From: Desulfobulbus sp.
Lineage (GTDB): Bacteria; Desulfobacterota; Desulfobulbia; Desulfobulbales; Desulfobulbaceae
Assembly (NCBI GenBank): GCA_003978695.1
Contig: QNYF01000056.1
Location: 1 to 34,528, forward strand
DNA length: 34,528 nucleotides
Direction: 5' to 3'
Shown: positions 17,532 through 26,444 of the stretch, one piece after another
How positions within the stretch are numbered: position 1 is the first letter of the stretch
Layout of the letters: every line of letters starts with the position of its first letter
Position numbers and translations under genes: made by a program
The notes under the pieces: model-generated
Database searches by the model: none
Told to the model about the DNA's origin: nothing
The model's input: the letters and a program-made list of their open reading frames with translations, nothing else

Positions 17532-18282
17532 GATTTTTCATCATCTGCTGCACTTTCTGGTATAAGCCTTCTCTTTTTAACAGTTTTCTTTCAGAAGAAG
17601 TAAACTCAACCCTGCTCAACAAAGCCGGCCTTCTTGCCAAGGTTTCACGTACTGACTCAAGAAAGCGATATTCGCGTACTTTAGCATGATCCCCGCAAAG
17701 AAGAACGTCGGGGACATTCAACCCTTCAAACTCACGCGGTCTGGTATACTGACCATGCTTGAGAAGCCCTCTGCTGAAGGTGTCATTTGCGGCAGAATCA
17801 GCACAGCCAAGCACACCGGGCAGCATCCTGGTTACAGAATCAACAATAACCATTGCCGCAAGTTCACCGCCCGTGAGGATGTAATCACCAATCGATATCT
17901 CCTCATCAACATACTGAAGACGGAAACGCTCGTCTACGCCCTCATATCGGCCACAGACAAGGACTAATTTTTCAAGAGTGGCCAGCCGTTCAACATGTGC
18001 CTGATCAAGCTGCCGACCTTTAGGCGAGAGCAAAACGACATGGCCCTTTCCTCCAGTCTGCACATCTTTCAAACATGCTGCCAGAGGTTCCGGCTTCATA
18101 ACCATTCCTTCGCCGCCACCAAAGGGGCGATCATCAGTCATCGAATGTTTATCAAGTGTCCAGTCCCGGATATTATGAAGTTTGACCGAAATCAACTCAG
18201 CCTGCAATGCCCTCCTAAGTATACCTTCCTGCAGAGGAGAAGCAAACAACTCGGGAAAAATTGTCAGAATGTCAAAACGCAT
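17521..18282 (-). CDS. trmD: tRNA (guanine-N1-)-methyltransferase
   Basis: Methylates G37 of tRNAs that have G at position 36, preventing +1 frameshifts. 253 residues. Family motifs are FDILTIFPELF at the N-terminus, DRPFGGGEGMVMKPEP (about 51-66), LLSPKGRQLDQ (about 84), LVCGRYEGVDERF (about 108-120) and SIGDYILTGGELAA (about 131-144), the last forming the trefoil knot that holds SAM. It starts 2 bp after the rimM stop and overlaps the COG4752-like gene. The cluster order rpsP, khpA, rimM, trmD, then rplS further on, is the classic bacterial arrangement with one insertion. Confidence 0.97.
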   Translation of the reverse strand: MRFDILTIFPELFASPLQEGILRRALQAELISVKLHNIRDWTLDKHSMTDDRPFGGGEGMVMKPEPLAACLKDVQTGGKGHVVLLSPKGRQLDQAHVERLATLEKLVLVCGRYEGVDERFRLQYVDEEISIGDYILTGGELAAMVIVDSVTRMLPGVLGCADSAANDTFSRGLLKHGQYTRPREFEGLNVPDVLLCGDHAKVREYRFLESVRETLARRPALLSRVEFTSSERKLLKREGLYQKVQQMMKNHAN

Positions 18283-18284
18283 GC

Positions 18285-18809
18285 TTACATGTTAATTTCA
18301 AGCAGACCAGGCGGTAATGCGACCGTAACCACATCCCTGTCAATTGACACCAAAAAATCTGGAACCAGTGGAACCATATACTCTCTGCTGCCATCAACTA
18401 CCCGGGCAATATCCTGATCATTGACGGTTAACACTCCGTCAATGCGCCCGATTATCCTCCCTTCCTCGCTGACCATCTGGCGACCTTTAAGATCACGAAG
18501 ATAATACTCGTTTTCACCAAGTTTGGGTAACGCCTTCGATTCTACAAAAACCAATGAATCAACAAGGGATTCTGAATCATTGCGAGTTGTACAATTTTTC
18601 AATTGCAAAAGAACACAGTTTTTTTGAACCCGTGCTCGTTCAACGGTATACTCGACAGGTTCTGTATGCTCATCTGGAGCAAGCATAATCCTTGAGTACT
18701 GTAAGACATTTTCCGGTACCCCTGAATATGGGTACACCTTAACCTCACCACGAATTCCATGTGGCTTGGTTACCTTGCCGAGCAAAACAAGGTCCTGAAG
18801 CTCTTTCAT
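18285..18809 (-). CDS. rimM: 16S rRNA processing / ribosome maturation protein RimM
   Basis: 174 residues. The N-terminal RimM domain begins LVLLGKVTKPHGIRGEVKVYPYS (about 7-29), and a PRC-barrel follows (YYLRDLKGRQMVSEEGRIIGRIDGVL, about 102-127) with a C-terminal MVPLVPDFLVSID. RimM binds ribosomal protein S19 and helps 30S head maturation. It lies 2 bp after khpA and 2 bp before trmD, so it is tightly coupled in the ribosomal cluster. Confidence 0.95.
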   Translation of the reverse strand: MKELQDLVLLGKVTKPHGIRGEVKVYPYSGVPENVLQYSRIMLAPDEHTEPVEYTVERARVQKNCVLLQLKNCTTRNDSESLVDSLVFVESKALPKLGENEYYLRDLKGRQMVSEEGRIIGRIDGVLTVNDQDIARVVDGSREYMVPLVPDFLVSIDRDVVTVALPPGLLEINM

Positions 18810-18811
18810 GG

Positions 18812-19042
18812 TTACTCTAAAATCTCTAGGCGGGAACGTTTATCCTCTTTTGCAGATACAGCCGCTAGAACGGCTCGCATAGCTCTTGCTGTACGCCCCT
18901 GTTTACCGATGACCTTGCCAAGATCTTCTTTGGCTACACGCAATTCTACAGTGACTGTTCCATCTTCCTCACGTTCCAGAGTGTCGACAGCATCTGGTTC
19001 GTCCACTAGATGAGTGGCAATGAAAGCTATAAGATCCTTCAT
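18812..19042 (-). CDS. khpA: KH-domain RNA-binding protein KhpA (YlqC family)
   Basis: 76 residues, a single KH domain with the GxxG loop in GKVIGKQGRTARAMRAVL (about 42-59). KhpA proteins bind RNA, often with KhpB/Jag, and affect cell size or division in Gram-positive bacteria; the role in Desulfobacterota is not established. It starts at the base next to the rpsP stop codon and is followed 2 bp later by rimM, the usual position between S16 and RimM. Confidence 0.92.
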   Translation of the reverse strand: MKDLIAFIATHLVDEPDAVDTLEREEDGTVTVELRVAKEDLGKVIGKQGRTARAMRAVLAAVSAKEDKRSRLEILE

Positions 19043-19300
19043 TTAGGCCGTTTCCACCGCCGCATTATTATGTTTTTTAATAAGACTGCTCACGGTAGTG
19101 CTTGGCAATGCCCCTTGCTCCATCCACTTTGCGAGTTTCTCATTGTCAAGTGTAATGACAACCGGATCCTGCAAAGGATCATACGTGCCGATAATGTCGA
19201 GAAATTTGCCGTCACGGGGAGCATGAGAATCTGCTACAACAATGCGGTAAAATGGTTGTTTTTTCCGACCTTTTCTTGTTAAACGAATTCGTACAGCCAT
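19043..19300 (-). CDS. rpsP: 30S ribosomal protein S16
   Basis: 85 residues with the typical start MAVRIRLTRKGRKKQPFYRIVVADSHAPRDG and the GTYDPL motif. S16 binds 16S rRNA in the 5' domain during 30S assembly. AGGAGG lies 10 bases upstream of the ATG. It is the first gene of the ribosomal block, 78 bp after the ffh stop; I see no clear terminator in that gap, so read-through from ffh is likely. Confidence 0.97.
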   Translation of the reverse strand: MAVRIRLTRKGRKKQPFYRIVVADSHAPRDGKFLDIIGTYDPLQDPVVITLDNEKLAKWMEQGALPSTTVSSLIKKHNNAAVETA

Positions 19301-19378
19301 TGTTCTGGTATCCTCCTGTGGATATCGAATACACCCTGATAACGGGCAGATAATATATTTGCAATCTTGTCTTTTGTA

Positions 19379-20728
19379 TCAGCGCCTGAGCCCTTTTGGC
19401 AGTTTACGTCGTTTACCGCCTTTAATAACAGACTTGCCCCGAAATTTTTTCATCATTTTGAGCATCATTGTATAGCTCTTTAAAACCCGGTTTACTTCCT
19501 GTACAGATGTGCCGGAGCCTTTGGCAATACGCTGCCTTCGGCTGGCGTTGATAATCTTATGATTGTTCCGTTCCTTTTTAGTCATGGAACGAATAATTGC
19601 CTCGGTCTTAAACAACTCTTTTTCGTCTGGTTTTGGCGCATTCTTCAACTGTTTGAGCTTATTAATGCCCGGCACCATCCCCATAAGCTGCTCAAGATTA
19701 CCCATTTTTTTGATTTGCTGAATCTGCTCGAGAAAATCTTCAAGGGTAAAAGCATTTTTCTGTATCTTTCTGGCAAGCTTTTTTGCCTTTTTCTCATCTA
19801 CAACCTTTTCGGCTTTTTCAATAAGCGACATCACATCGCCCATACCGAGAATACGAGAAGCTGTACGATCCGGATGAAAAACTTCCAAAGCGTCCAAAGC
19901 TTCACCAACACCGACAAACTTGATAGGTTTACCGGTTATTGTTTTGACAGAAAGTGCAGCACCGCCTCGTGCGTCGCCTTCCATTTTGGTCAAGACGACA
20001 CCGGAAATCTCTAAATCTGTGTTAAACTTGTCAGCTACAGTAACAGCATCCTGACCTGTCATGGCATCTGCCACAAACAGAATTTCCGACAGGGCAACAG
20101 TTCGAGCTATTTCCTGCAGTTCTCCCATGAGTTCTTCATCAACATGCAGCCGCCCGGCTGTATCTATAAGAACAGTGTCATATGATTTTTGCTCAGCTTC
20201 TGCAACAGCCAGTCGGGCAATATCCACCGGGCTCTGAGAAGTCGTGGAATCAAAAACAGGAACACCAATCTGTTCCCCCAAAACATGAAGCTGCTCAATA
20301 GCTGCCGGCCGGTAGACATCAGCTGGCACCAGAAAAGGCTTACGGCCTTTTTCTTTGAGCATTTTGGCAATTTTTGCAGATGTGGTTGTTTTACCAGAGC
20401 CCTGCAGCCCAGCCATCATAATTGTTACAGGTTGACGACCGTCAAGCCGCAGAGGTTCTGCAACTTTCCCCAGTAATTCAACCAGCTCATCATGAACGAC
20501 CCTGACAACCTGCTGGCCGGGAGCCAGACTTGACAAGACCTCCTTACCAACAGCTTTTCTGGTAACAGAGGCAACAAATTCCTTGACGACCTGAAAGTTG
20601 ACATCAGCTTCAAGTAAGGCTGTACGCACTTCACGCATGGCCTCGGCAATGTTCTCTTCGGTCAGCGTGCCATGGCCACGCAGCTTTTTAAATACACCCT
20701 CAAGGCGATCTGTTAAATTTTCAAACAT
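19379..20728 (-). CDS. ffh: signal recognition particle protein Ffh (SRP54)
   Basis: 449 residues. An N-terminal helical domain (MFENLTDRLEGVFKKLRG) leads into the GTPase domain with GLQGSGKTTTSAKIA (G1, about 107-121), DTAGRLHVDEELM (G3, about 189) and TKMEGDARGGAAL (G4, about 247). A methionine-rich M domain at the C-terminus (ASRRQRIAKGSGTSVQEVN and MMLKMMKKF) binds SRP RNA and signal sequences. It targets nascent membrane proteins to FtsY and the translocon. It sits directly upstream of rpsP, a common arrangement. The 188 bp before it contain an inverted TGCTCC/GGAGCA pair but no promoter I would call with confidence. Confidence 0.97.
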   Translation of the reverse strand: MFENLTDRLEGVFKKLRGHGTLTEENIAEAMREVRTALLEADVNFQVVKEFVASVTRKAVGKEVLSSLAPGQQVVRVVHDELVELLGKVAEPLRLDGRQPVTIMMAGLQGSGKTTTSAKIAKMLKEKGRKPFLVPADVYRPAAIEQLHVLGEQIGVPVFDSTTSQSPVDIARLAVAEAEQKSYDTVLIDTAGRLHVDEELMGELQEIARTVALSEILFVADAMTGQDAVTVADKFNTDLEISGVVLTKMEGDARGGAALSVKTITGKPIKFVGVGEALDALEVFHPDRTASRILGMGDVMSLIEKAEKVVDEKKAKKLARKIQKNAFTLEDFLEQIQQIKKMGNLEQLMGMVPGINKLKQLKNAPKPDEKELFKTEAIIRSMTKKERNNHKIINASRRQRIAKGSGTSVQEVNRVLKSYTMMLKMMKKFRGKSVIKGGKRRKLPKGLRR

Positions 20729-20916
20729 GATCCAATATATATAAAAACGATTAACGACATGATAACATCTGCTCCATGTAAATTAATTCTTCAACGGAGC
20801 AAAGGCAAATAGATTTATTTACCCCATGTTACAATGGATGTCAAGCAGGAAGCAAAAAGAGGCCAAATGACCCCGCAATTCTTGCCAATGCCGCATTTAT
20901 GGCCACTTGGCGTGTT

Positions 20917-21864
20917 TTATCCCTGAATTGCCGAAACCACCTTTTCAAGAGTTTCAGGAGTGTCTGCCTGCAAACATTTGACATGACTCTTTCGGGGGAG
21001 AATCTTGCGCATAAGGCCGGAGAGAACTTTTTTGGGTCCCAGCTCAACAAAGAGTTCAACCCCATCATCGACCATCAGGGTAACTGACTCAAACCAGCGG
21101 ACCGGAGAGGCTATCTGGCGGGCCATTATACTGCGAATTGCTGCCGGATCTTTCTCGCGAGCTGCTGTGGCGTTAAACAACAGGGGAATCCGGGGAGCTG
21201 TAAAGGAAACCGTTTCCATAAACGCAGCAAAATCATCAACTGCTCCGGCAACCAGCGGACTGTGATTGGCTACTGCAACAGGAAGAGCAATGACCTTTGC
21301 GCCCTTTTCTTCACAGAGTGTGGAAAGAGCATCAAGGCCCTGTTGATCTCCGGAAATAATAATCTGCTGCTCGCTGTTATGATTGGCAACTACTACAGTC
21401 CCAGCCCCTGCAGAGGCTGCAAGCAGACTCTTGACATCTTCTATGGTCAGCCCCAGGACTGCCCTCATGCCTCCTGGATGCGCAGCCCCCTCCCGCTCCA
21501 TAAACTCCCCGCGTTTCGTGACAAGCGCCAGGGTGTCACGCGCTGAAAGAACCCCGGAGGCGTGCAGGGCAGAATATTCCCCCAGAGAATGACCGCCAAC
21601 CCAGGCCGGGGTAAACCCGGGCAAATTTTTTACCAGCTGCTGCCAGCAGATAAGGTTCGCAACGGTCATGGCCGGCTGTAAATGCAGGACACGGGTCAGG
21701 TCTTCAATTGGTCCGTCAAAGCACAATTTTCTGAGAGGAAAACCAGAGACGTCCTCTGCCATATTCATCAGCCCCGCAGCGTCTGGATCACTCTCTATAA
21801 ACTGCTGCCCCATGCCGATAAACTGTGACCCCTGACCGGGAAAAATGATTGCTGTTTTTTTCAT
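20917..21864 (-). CDS. fabD: malonyl-CoA:ACP transacylase
   Basis: Transfers malonyl from CoA to acyl carrier protein to start fatty-acid elongation. 315 residues. Motifs are IIFPGQGSQFIGMGQ at 5-19, the nucleophile elbow GGHSLGEYSALHASG (about 89-103) with catalytic Ser, and VAVANHSPLVAGA (about 197-209) with catalytic His. No other fab genes are next to it. It starts 9 bp after lspA, so ileS-lspA-fabD probably form one transcript from the promoter upstream of ileS. Confidence 0.95.
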   Translation of the reverse strand: MKKTAIIFPGQGSQFIGMGQQFIESDPDAAGLMNMAEDVSGFPLRKLCFDGPIEDLTRVLHLQPAMTVANLICWQQLVKNLPGFTPAWVGGHSLGEYSALHASGVLSARDTLALVTKRGEFMEREGAAHPGGMRAVLGLTIEDVKSLLAASAGAGTVVVANHNSEQQIIISGDQQGLDALSTLCEEKGAKVIALPVAVANHSPLVAGAVDDFAAFMETVSFTAPRIPLLFNATAAREKDPAAIRSIMARQIASPVRWFESVTLMVDDGVELFVELGPKKVLSGLMRKILPRKSHVKCLQADTPETLEKVVSAIQG

Positions 21865-21873
21865 TAAAGTTTT

Positions 21874-22341
21874 TTATCCGTCGTTATCAGTCAACTGAGT
21901 AAATAAAAAGAAACACACACCAACAGTAATAGCGGAATCTGCCACGTTAAAAGCAGGCCAATGGTGTCTGCCTATATATATATCAAGAAAATCTACTACA
22001 GAGCCGTAGGCAAGACGATCAATAAGGTTGCCTAAGGCGCCCCCGGCAATCAGCCCAAGACTTGTCGTGTACATGGGATTCTGTCGTCCAAGCTTGCGCT
22101 GCACTAAAAAAAGCACCAGCAGAGCTATAATGGCTATGCCCACAAATAAAGACTGCCGCCACCAGACAGGATGACCGGCAAGCATGCTAAAGGCCGCTCC
22201 GGTATTACGCAAAAACGTTAAACTCAAATATCCGGGAATGATTACCAGCGAGTCGTAAAGATGAAAGTTGTTGATGATCCATATCTTACTTAACTGGTCC
22301 CCCAGCACGACCAGAAAAATAAGTGTAAAAAATCGTACCAC
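21874..22341 (-). CDS. lspA: lipoprotein signal peptidase (signal peptidase II)
   Basis: An inner-membrane aspartic peptidase that cleaves prolipoproteins after lipidation; the lipoproteins in this window are potential substrates. Four hydrophobic segments are visible. Key motifs are DQLSKIWI near the N-terminus, TFLRNTGAAFSML, GGALGNLIDRLAYGSVVDFLD (first catalytic Asp) and WPAFNVADSAITVG (second). The ORF track begins at a TTG (22386) lying 43 bp inside ileS. I prefer the GTG at 22341, two bases after the ileS stop, which gives 155 residues and the usual spacing to the first membrane segment. The start is not certain; a weak GGA lies upstream. Confidence 0.92.
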   Translation of the reverse strand: MVRFFTLIFLVVLGDQLSKIWIINNFHLYDSLVIIPGYLSLTFLRNTGAAFSMLAGHPVWWRQSLFVGIAIIALLVLFLVQRKLGRQNPMYTTSLGLIAGGALGNLIDRLAYGSVVDFLDIYIGRHHWPAFNVADSAITVGVCFFLFTQLTDNDG

Positions 22342-22343
22342 AA

Positions 22344-25148
22344 TCAGTCCGTGAGTTCTCTTACAACCAACGCGCACCGGTTGCAAAGGGTCGGATGCTC
22401 AGTGTCTTCACCTACAGTTGACGAAATAATCCAGCATCGTTCGCATTTTTTTCCGTCAGCCGGACGGACAGCGACACGCATCCCCTCAACTTCTTCACAT
22501 TCTGTGAACTCACCATCAGCGGCAGAATCAACCACTGTTAAACCGGAAACAATGCACAACTCCTGAAGCAGTTCACGTTTATCATCTAGAAAATCGGCAA
22601 TTTCGCCTTCAAGCTGGAGCAGGACTTCAGCATCCAGCGACAGTCCTATAATCTTTTCTCGACGGGCATGTTCCAGCACCCGTGTTATTTCACTGCGCAC
22701 ACTGAGCATTTTTTCCCAGCGAAGATCAAGCGTCTCATCAACAGTAATATCAGAAACATCAGGAAAATCAGCAAAGAAAACCGACTCTTCAAGGGGAGAT
22801 TTTTGATCCATTGCGTAAAGATGCTCCCAGGCCTCAGCAGCTGTTACACTGAGAATAGGTGCCATAAGCCTGAGTAAGCCATCAAGAATACGGTGGATAA
22901 CACCCTGGGCCGCCCGGCGGGCAGGGTCATCAGGCGTAGAGCAGTAGAGGCGGTCTTTAAGGACATCCATATACAGGCTGGAAATAACAGTACCGCAAAA
23001 GTTATGCAGTGCGTGATAAATGGTGTGAAATTCGTAATCCGCATAGGCCTGTACAACTTTGCGAACCAGCTCGGCGTATCTGGCAAGGGCCCATTTATCA
23101 AGTTCTGTCAGATGTTCGCTGCCCACACTGTCTGTTGCAGAATCAAAATCATTAAGATTTGAGAGCAGAAAACGCATGGTGTTGCGAATCTTCCGGTAGG
23201 CATCAGAGACGTGCCGAAGAATTTCATCAGAAACTTTTATATCGTCACGGTAATCCTCACTCGCAACCCAGAGCCGCAGAATTTCCGCACCGTTTTTATC
23301 AATGACTTCCTGCGGAGCGACCACATTCCCGATAGACTTGGACATTTTCTTGCCCTGACCATCCACAACATAACCATGGGTCAGAACACCTTTATAGGGA
23401 GCGCGTCCCCGGGTACCCACACAAGTCAGCAGCGATGACTGAAACCAGCCACGATGCTGATCACTCCCTTCAAGATAGAGATCAGCCGGAGAACGCAGCT
23501 CAGAACGGGCCTCCAGCACAGCGGCATGGCTGGTGCCGGAGTCAAACCATACATCAAGGATGTCGGTTTCTTTAACAAAATTCTCAGCGCCGCAGGTGCA
23601 GGTTACACCCTCGGGTATAAAATCGCTGGCTTCATAGCTAAACCATGCGTCAGCCCCTTCTTTCTCAAACAAGGCTTCAATCCTTTCACAGACAGAAGCA
23701 TCTTTCAACACTTCTCCGCATTCTTTGCAGGTCAGTACCGTCAGAGGTACTCCCCAGGAACGCTGACGTGACAAGCACCAGTCCGGGCGGGACTCAACCA
23801 TACCCAGGATGCGCTGCTGCCCCCATGAAGGTGTCCATGTTGTTTCATTTATTGCCTTAAGTGCTTTCTCGCGAAGACCGTTAATCTCCATTGAGATAAA
23901 CCACTGTTCCGTTGCCCGGTAAATGACAGGTTCTTTACAGCGCCAGCAATGGGGATAAGAATGGACAATCTTTTCCTCCTGGACCAGGATACCCTGGGCA
24001 GCCATATCATCATTGATCTCACGGTTTACTTCAGGAATCTTCCTGCCGGAATATTTTCCGGCCTCATCAGTGTAATGGCCGGTATCATCAAGAGGAGAAA
24101 GAACATCCAGACCATAACGCAGACCAGTTATATAATCGTCAGCACCATGACCGGGTGCTGTATGTACACAACCTGTTCCTGATTCAGTGGTTACGTAGTT
24201 TGCCAGAACCATCAATGAGTTCCGATCAAGGAAAGGGTGACGACAATTCTTTCCTTCAAGTGCCTTGGCCGAAAAAGTCGTAAGGACTGTGTAGTCCTGG
24301 ATACCAAATTGCTGAAAACAGGTATCAACAAGTTCCTGGGCAATTATCCAGACTTCTCCAGCCACTTCGACTGCCGCATAAACAAAATCAGGGTGAAACG
24401 CTACACCCATGTTGGCAGGGAGCGTCCAGGGGGTTGTTGTCCAGATAAGAGCAAATACCTTACGACCGGTAAACTCGGCTGCCACATCTGAAAGATCATC
24501 CGCAACAGGAAATTTCACATAAATTGAAGGAGAAGTGTGGTCATAATACTCTACTTCAGCCTCAGCCAGAGCTGTTCCACATGTAGAACACCAGTAGACA
24601 GGTTTTTTGGAACGAACAACACCGCCGGACAGGAGAAACCGATTGAATTCCCGGGCAATAGCAGCTTCGTAAGCAAAATTTATGGTCAGATAGGGATTAT
24701 CCCAGTCACCAAGCACGCCAAGGCGACGGAACTGTTCTTTCTGCGTCTTTATCCATTTCTTTGCATACTTTCGACAGGCGTTCCGTTTGCCCAGAATGGA
24801 AATAGTTTCTTTTTTTCTGCCCAGTTCTTTGTCAACATTATGCTCGATAGGCAGACCATGGCAATCCCAGCCAGGAACATAAGGAGCGCAGAAACCATCC
24901 ATACGACGGGACTTTAAGATGATATCCTTAAGTACTTTATTAAAGGCTGTCCCTAGATGGATATTACCATTTGCATAGGGAGGGCCGTCATGAAGAATAA
25001 ACAGCGGTTTTCCCTCTGCAGCCTGCTGTAACTTCTCGTACAATCCTTCTTTATCCCAGCGCTTAAGATACTGTGGTTCTTTCTGGGTCAGATTAGCTTT
25101 CATTTTAAACCTGGTTTTAGGCAGGTTCAGGGTGTCCCGGTAGTCCAT
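22344..25148 (-). CDS. ileS: isoleucyl-tRNA synthetase
   Basis: Class I synthetase of 934 residues, the usual bacterial length. Motifs are the HIGH-equivalent in DGPPYANGNIHLGTAFNK (about 54-71), the editing-domain region around TTTPWTLPANMG (about 236), VWFDSGTSH (about 556), KKMSKSIGNV (KMSKS loop, about 602) and a C-terminal zinc-binding CERCW...CNRC (about 903-923). It is followed two bases later by the lspA GTG, the widespread ileS-lspA pairing. A candidate promoter lies about 50 bp upstream and the ribosome site is AGAGAG. I looked for a T-box leader in the 149-bp gap and saw none. Confidence 0.97.
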   Translation of the reverse strand: MDYRDTLNLPKTRFKMKANLTQKEPQYLKRWDKEGLYEKLQQAAEGKPLFILHDGPPYANGNIHLGTAFNKVLKDIILKSRRMDGFCAPYVPGWDCHGLPIEHNVDKELGRKKETISILGKRNACRKYAKKWIKTQKEQFRRLGVLGDWDNPYLTINFAYEAAIAREFNRFLLSGGVVRSKKPVYWCSTCGTALAEAEVEYYDHTSPSIYVKFPVADDLSDVAAEFTGRKVFALIWTTTPWTLPANMGVAFHPDFVYAAVEVAGEVWIIAQELVDTCFQQFGIQDYTVLTTFSAKALEGKNCRHPFLDRNSLMVLANYVTTESGTGCVHTAPGHGADDYITGLRYGLDVLSPLDDTGHYTDEAGKYSGRKIPEVNREINDDMAAQGILVQEEKIVHSYPHCWRCKEPVIYRATEQWFISMEINGLREKALKAINETTWTPSWGQQRILGMVESRPDWCLSRQRSWGVPLTVLTCKECGEVLKDASVCERIEALFEKEGADAWFSYEASDFIPEGVTCTCGAENFVKETDILDVWFDSGTSHAAVLEARSELRSPADLYLEGSDQHRGWFQSSLLTCVGTRGRAPYKGVLTHGYVVDGQGKKMSKSIGNVVAPQEVIDKNGAEILRLWVASEDYRDDIKVSDEILRHVSDAYRKIRNTMRFLLSNLNDFDSATDSVGSEHLTELDKWALARYAELVRKVVQAYADYEFHTIYHALHNFCGTVISSLYMDVLKDRLYCSTPDDPARRAAQGVIHRILDGLLRLMAPILSVTAAEAWEHLYAMDQKSPLEESVFFADFPDVSDITVDETLDLRWEKMLSVRSEITRVLEHARREKIIGLSLDAEVLLQLEGEIADFLDDKRELLQELCIVSGLTVVDSAADGEFTECEEVEGMRVAVRPADGKKCERCWIISSTVGEDTEHPTLCNRCALVVRELTD

Positions 25149-25196
25149 TATTTCTCTCTAGGTACAATAGTTATCGATACAAAAATAAACTCAAAG

Positions 25197-25224
25197 ATTT
25201 TAATCAGAACAGAAGAAGATGCAA
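25197..25224 (-). promoter_or_regulatory. candidate sigma70 promoter of ileS-lspA-fabD
   Basis: On the minus strand TTGCAT (25224-25219) and TAAAAT (25202-25197) are 16 bp apart. The -10 matches 5 of 6 consensus bases. The leader would be about 40 bases. It lies just after the cobO terminator, which fits a new transcription unit starting here. Confidence 0.5.
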
Positions 25225-25244
25225 GGGAAAACAAACGCGAAAAA

Positions 25245-25272
25245 GCCGGGAAGCTGACAGTTTCACCCCGGC
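25245..25272 (-). terminator. intrinsic terminator downstream of cobO
   Basis: GCCGGG pairs with CCCGGC, extended by GAA/TTC and CTG/CAG inner pairs across an A-C mismatch, and five T follow on the minus strand. It begins 26 bp after the cobO stop codon and separates the spoU-cobO unit from ileS. Confidence 0.75.
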
Positions 25273-25297
25273 CGAAAAGTGAATAAAGAGAAAAAAA

Positions 25298-25828
25298 CTA
25301 AAACTCGATCCCTTTTTGTGCCTTTATTCCACTTGCATAAGGATGTTTAATTTCTCTCATTTCAGTAACCAGATCAGCAGCCTCAACAAGTTTACCGTCA
25401 GCATCTCTGCCGGTAATTACAATATGTTGTCTCTTGTCACGGGCAGATAAAACTTCAAGTATTTCCGTCACCTCAATCATCTTATAGGTGACAAGATATG
25501 TCAGCTCATCAAGCACCACCAAGTGATGGCGATTTTCAGCAATTATTTTTTTTGCAAACTCCCACCCATCTCTGGCAACGGCAATATCCTTATCAATATC
25601 ATCAGATTTCCATGTAAAACCACGCCCCATGACATGAAAATCAAGTTGTCCGGAAAACTTCTTTGCGGTTTCTAGTTCGCCATACTTCCAGCTTCCCTTG
25701 ATAAACTGAATAAAACAGACCCGGTGACCATGACCAAGTGCTCTGAATGTGAGCCCCAACGCAGCCGTCGTTTTTCCTTTACCGTTGCCCGTAAAGACCA
25801 TCAGTAAACCTTTTTGTTTATCAGCCAT
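25298..25828 (-). CDS. cobO: corrinoid adenosyltransferase (cob(I)yrinic acid a,c-diamide adenosyltransferase)
   Basis: 176 residues of the CobA/CobO/BtuR family. MVFTGNGKGKTTAALGL (about 10-26) is the reversed-orientation P-loop typical of this family. VCFIQFIKGSWKYGE (about 37-51) and HHLVVLDELTYLV (about 99-111) are further conserved blocks. It transfers 5'-deoxyadenosyl from ATP to reduced cobalt corrinoids, producing coenzyme B12. No other cobalamin genes are adjacent, so it may act in salvage. It overlaps the upstream methyltransferase gene by 8 bp. About 0.9 kb upstream is an orphan TSCPD protein related to B12-dependent ribonucleotide reductase; that link is only suggestive. Confidence 0.94.
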   Translation of the reverse strand: MADKQKGLLMVFTGNGKGKTTAALGLTFRALGHGHRVCFIQFIKGSWKYGELETAKKFSGQLDFHVMGRGFTWKSDDIDKDIAVARDGWEFAKKIIAENRHHLVVLDELTYLVTYKMIEVTEILEVLSARDKRQHIVITGRDADGKLVEAADLVTEMREIKHPYASGIKAQKGIEF

Positions 25829-26423
25829 GGGAGCTTTTTCTATATCTTGTAGTTACAGATGACGCCTTCTGAGGTAAACCATGCGAAAGTGGCCTGCCAT
25901 GCTGCCGTACGTACTCATAAACAACAATTGCCCCGGCAATACTCACATTCAGACTCTGTACATGTCCCCACTGGGGAATGGAGAGGCTTGTAATGTCTGG
26001 ATACTGGTGGCGATCAAAGCTTAAGCCAAATTCTTCATGACCGAGAACAAATGCTGTTTTCGGCATAAACTCCACTTTACCCAGGACCTGATCAGAACCA
26101 GGCTCAAGCGTAATAATGGAGTACTCTTTTTCCTTGAGTGCCAGATAACAGGACGCAAAATCATCATGCATCTGGTATTTGACCCAACGAACCGACCCCT
26201 TGGCAGGATCCGGGTCAAAGGCCGGTACTCCGATCACATGAATTTCACGGACACCAAAAGCATCGGCAGAGCGAAAAATTTTACCTATGTTAAAATCCGG
26301 TTTCAGACCGTCAAGCACAAGTATGCACTTATGCAGACCATAAGAGGCACTGGACATGTTTCGTCTTCGTGCCCGCTCATACCTGATCTCCATATCAAAT
26401 CGTTTATGTACTCTCCTGCGCAT
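25821..26423 (-). CDS. TrmH/SpoU-family RNA 2'-O-methyltransferase
   Basis: 200 residues with the three SpoU motifs. Motif 1 is NIGKIFRSADAFGV (about 44-57), with a Lys where many members have an Asn-Gly-Ser-style variation. Motif 2 is FVLGHEEFGL (about 130-139). Motif 3 is SIPQWGHVQSLNVSIAGAIVVYEY (about 152-175). It is a SAM-dependent methyltransferase of ribose 2'-OH in tRNA or rRNA; the exact site cannot be told from sequence alone. The N-terminus is Arg-rich, suited to RNA binding. The ATG at 26423 has only a weak ribosome site. Its upstream region carries a transposed 170-bp element beginning 29 bp away. It overlaps cobO by 8 bp. Confidence 0.88.
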   Translation of the reverse strand: MRRRVHKRFDMEIRYERARRRNMSSASYGLHKCILVLDGLKPDFNIGKIFRSADAFGVREIHVIGVPAFDPDPAKGSVRWVKYQMHDDFASCYLALKEKEYSIITLEPGSDQVLGKVEFMPKTAFVLGHEEFGLSFDRHQYPDITSLSIPQWGHVQSLNVSIAGAIVVYEYVRQHGRPLSHGLPQKASSVTTRYRKSSHG

Positions 26424-26444
26424 ATTTCTATTTTATCACGGGTT

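Noticed and set aside
25149-25297. Possible T-box or other riboswitch before ileS
   Set aside because: I saw no T-box specifier loop or antiterminator; the gap is explained by the cobO terminator and a simple promoter.
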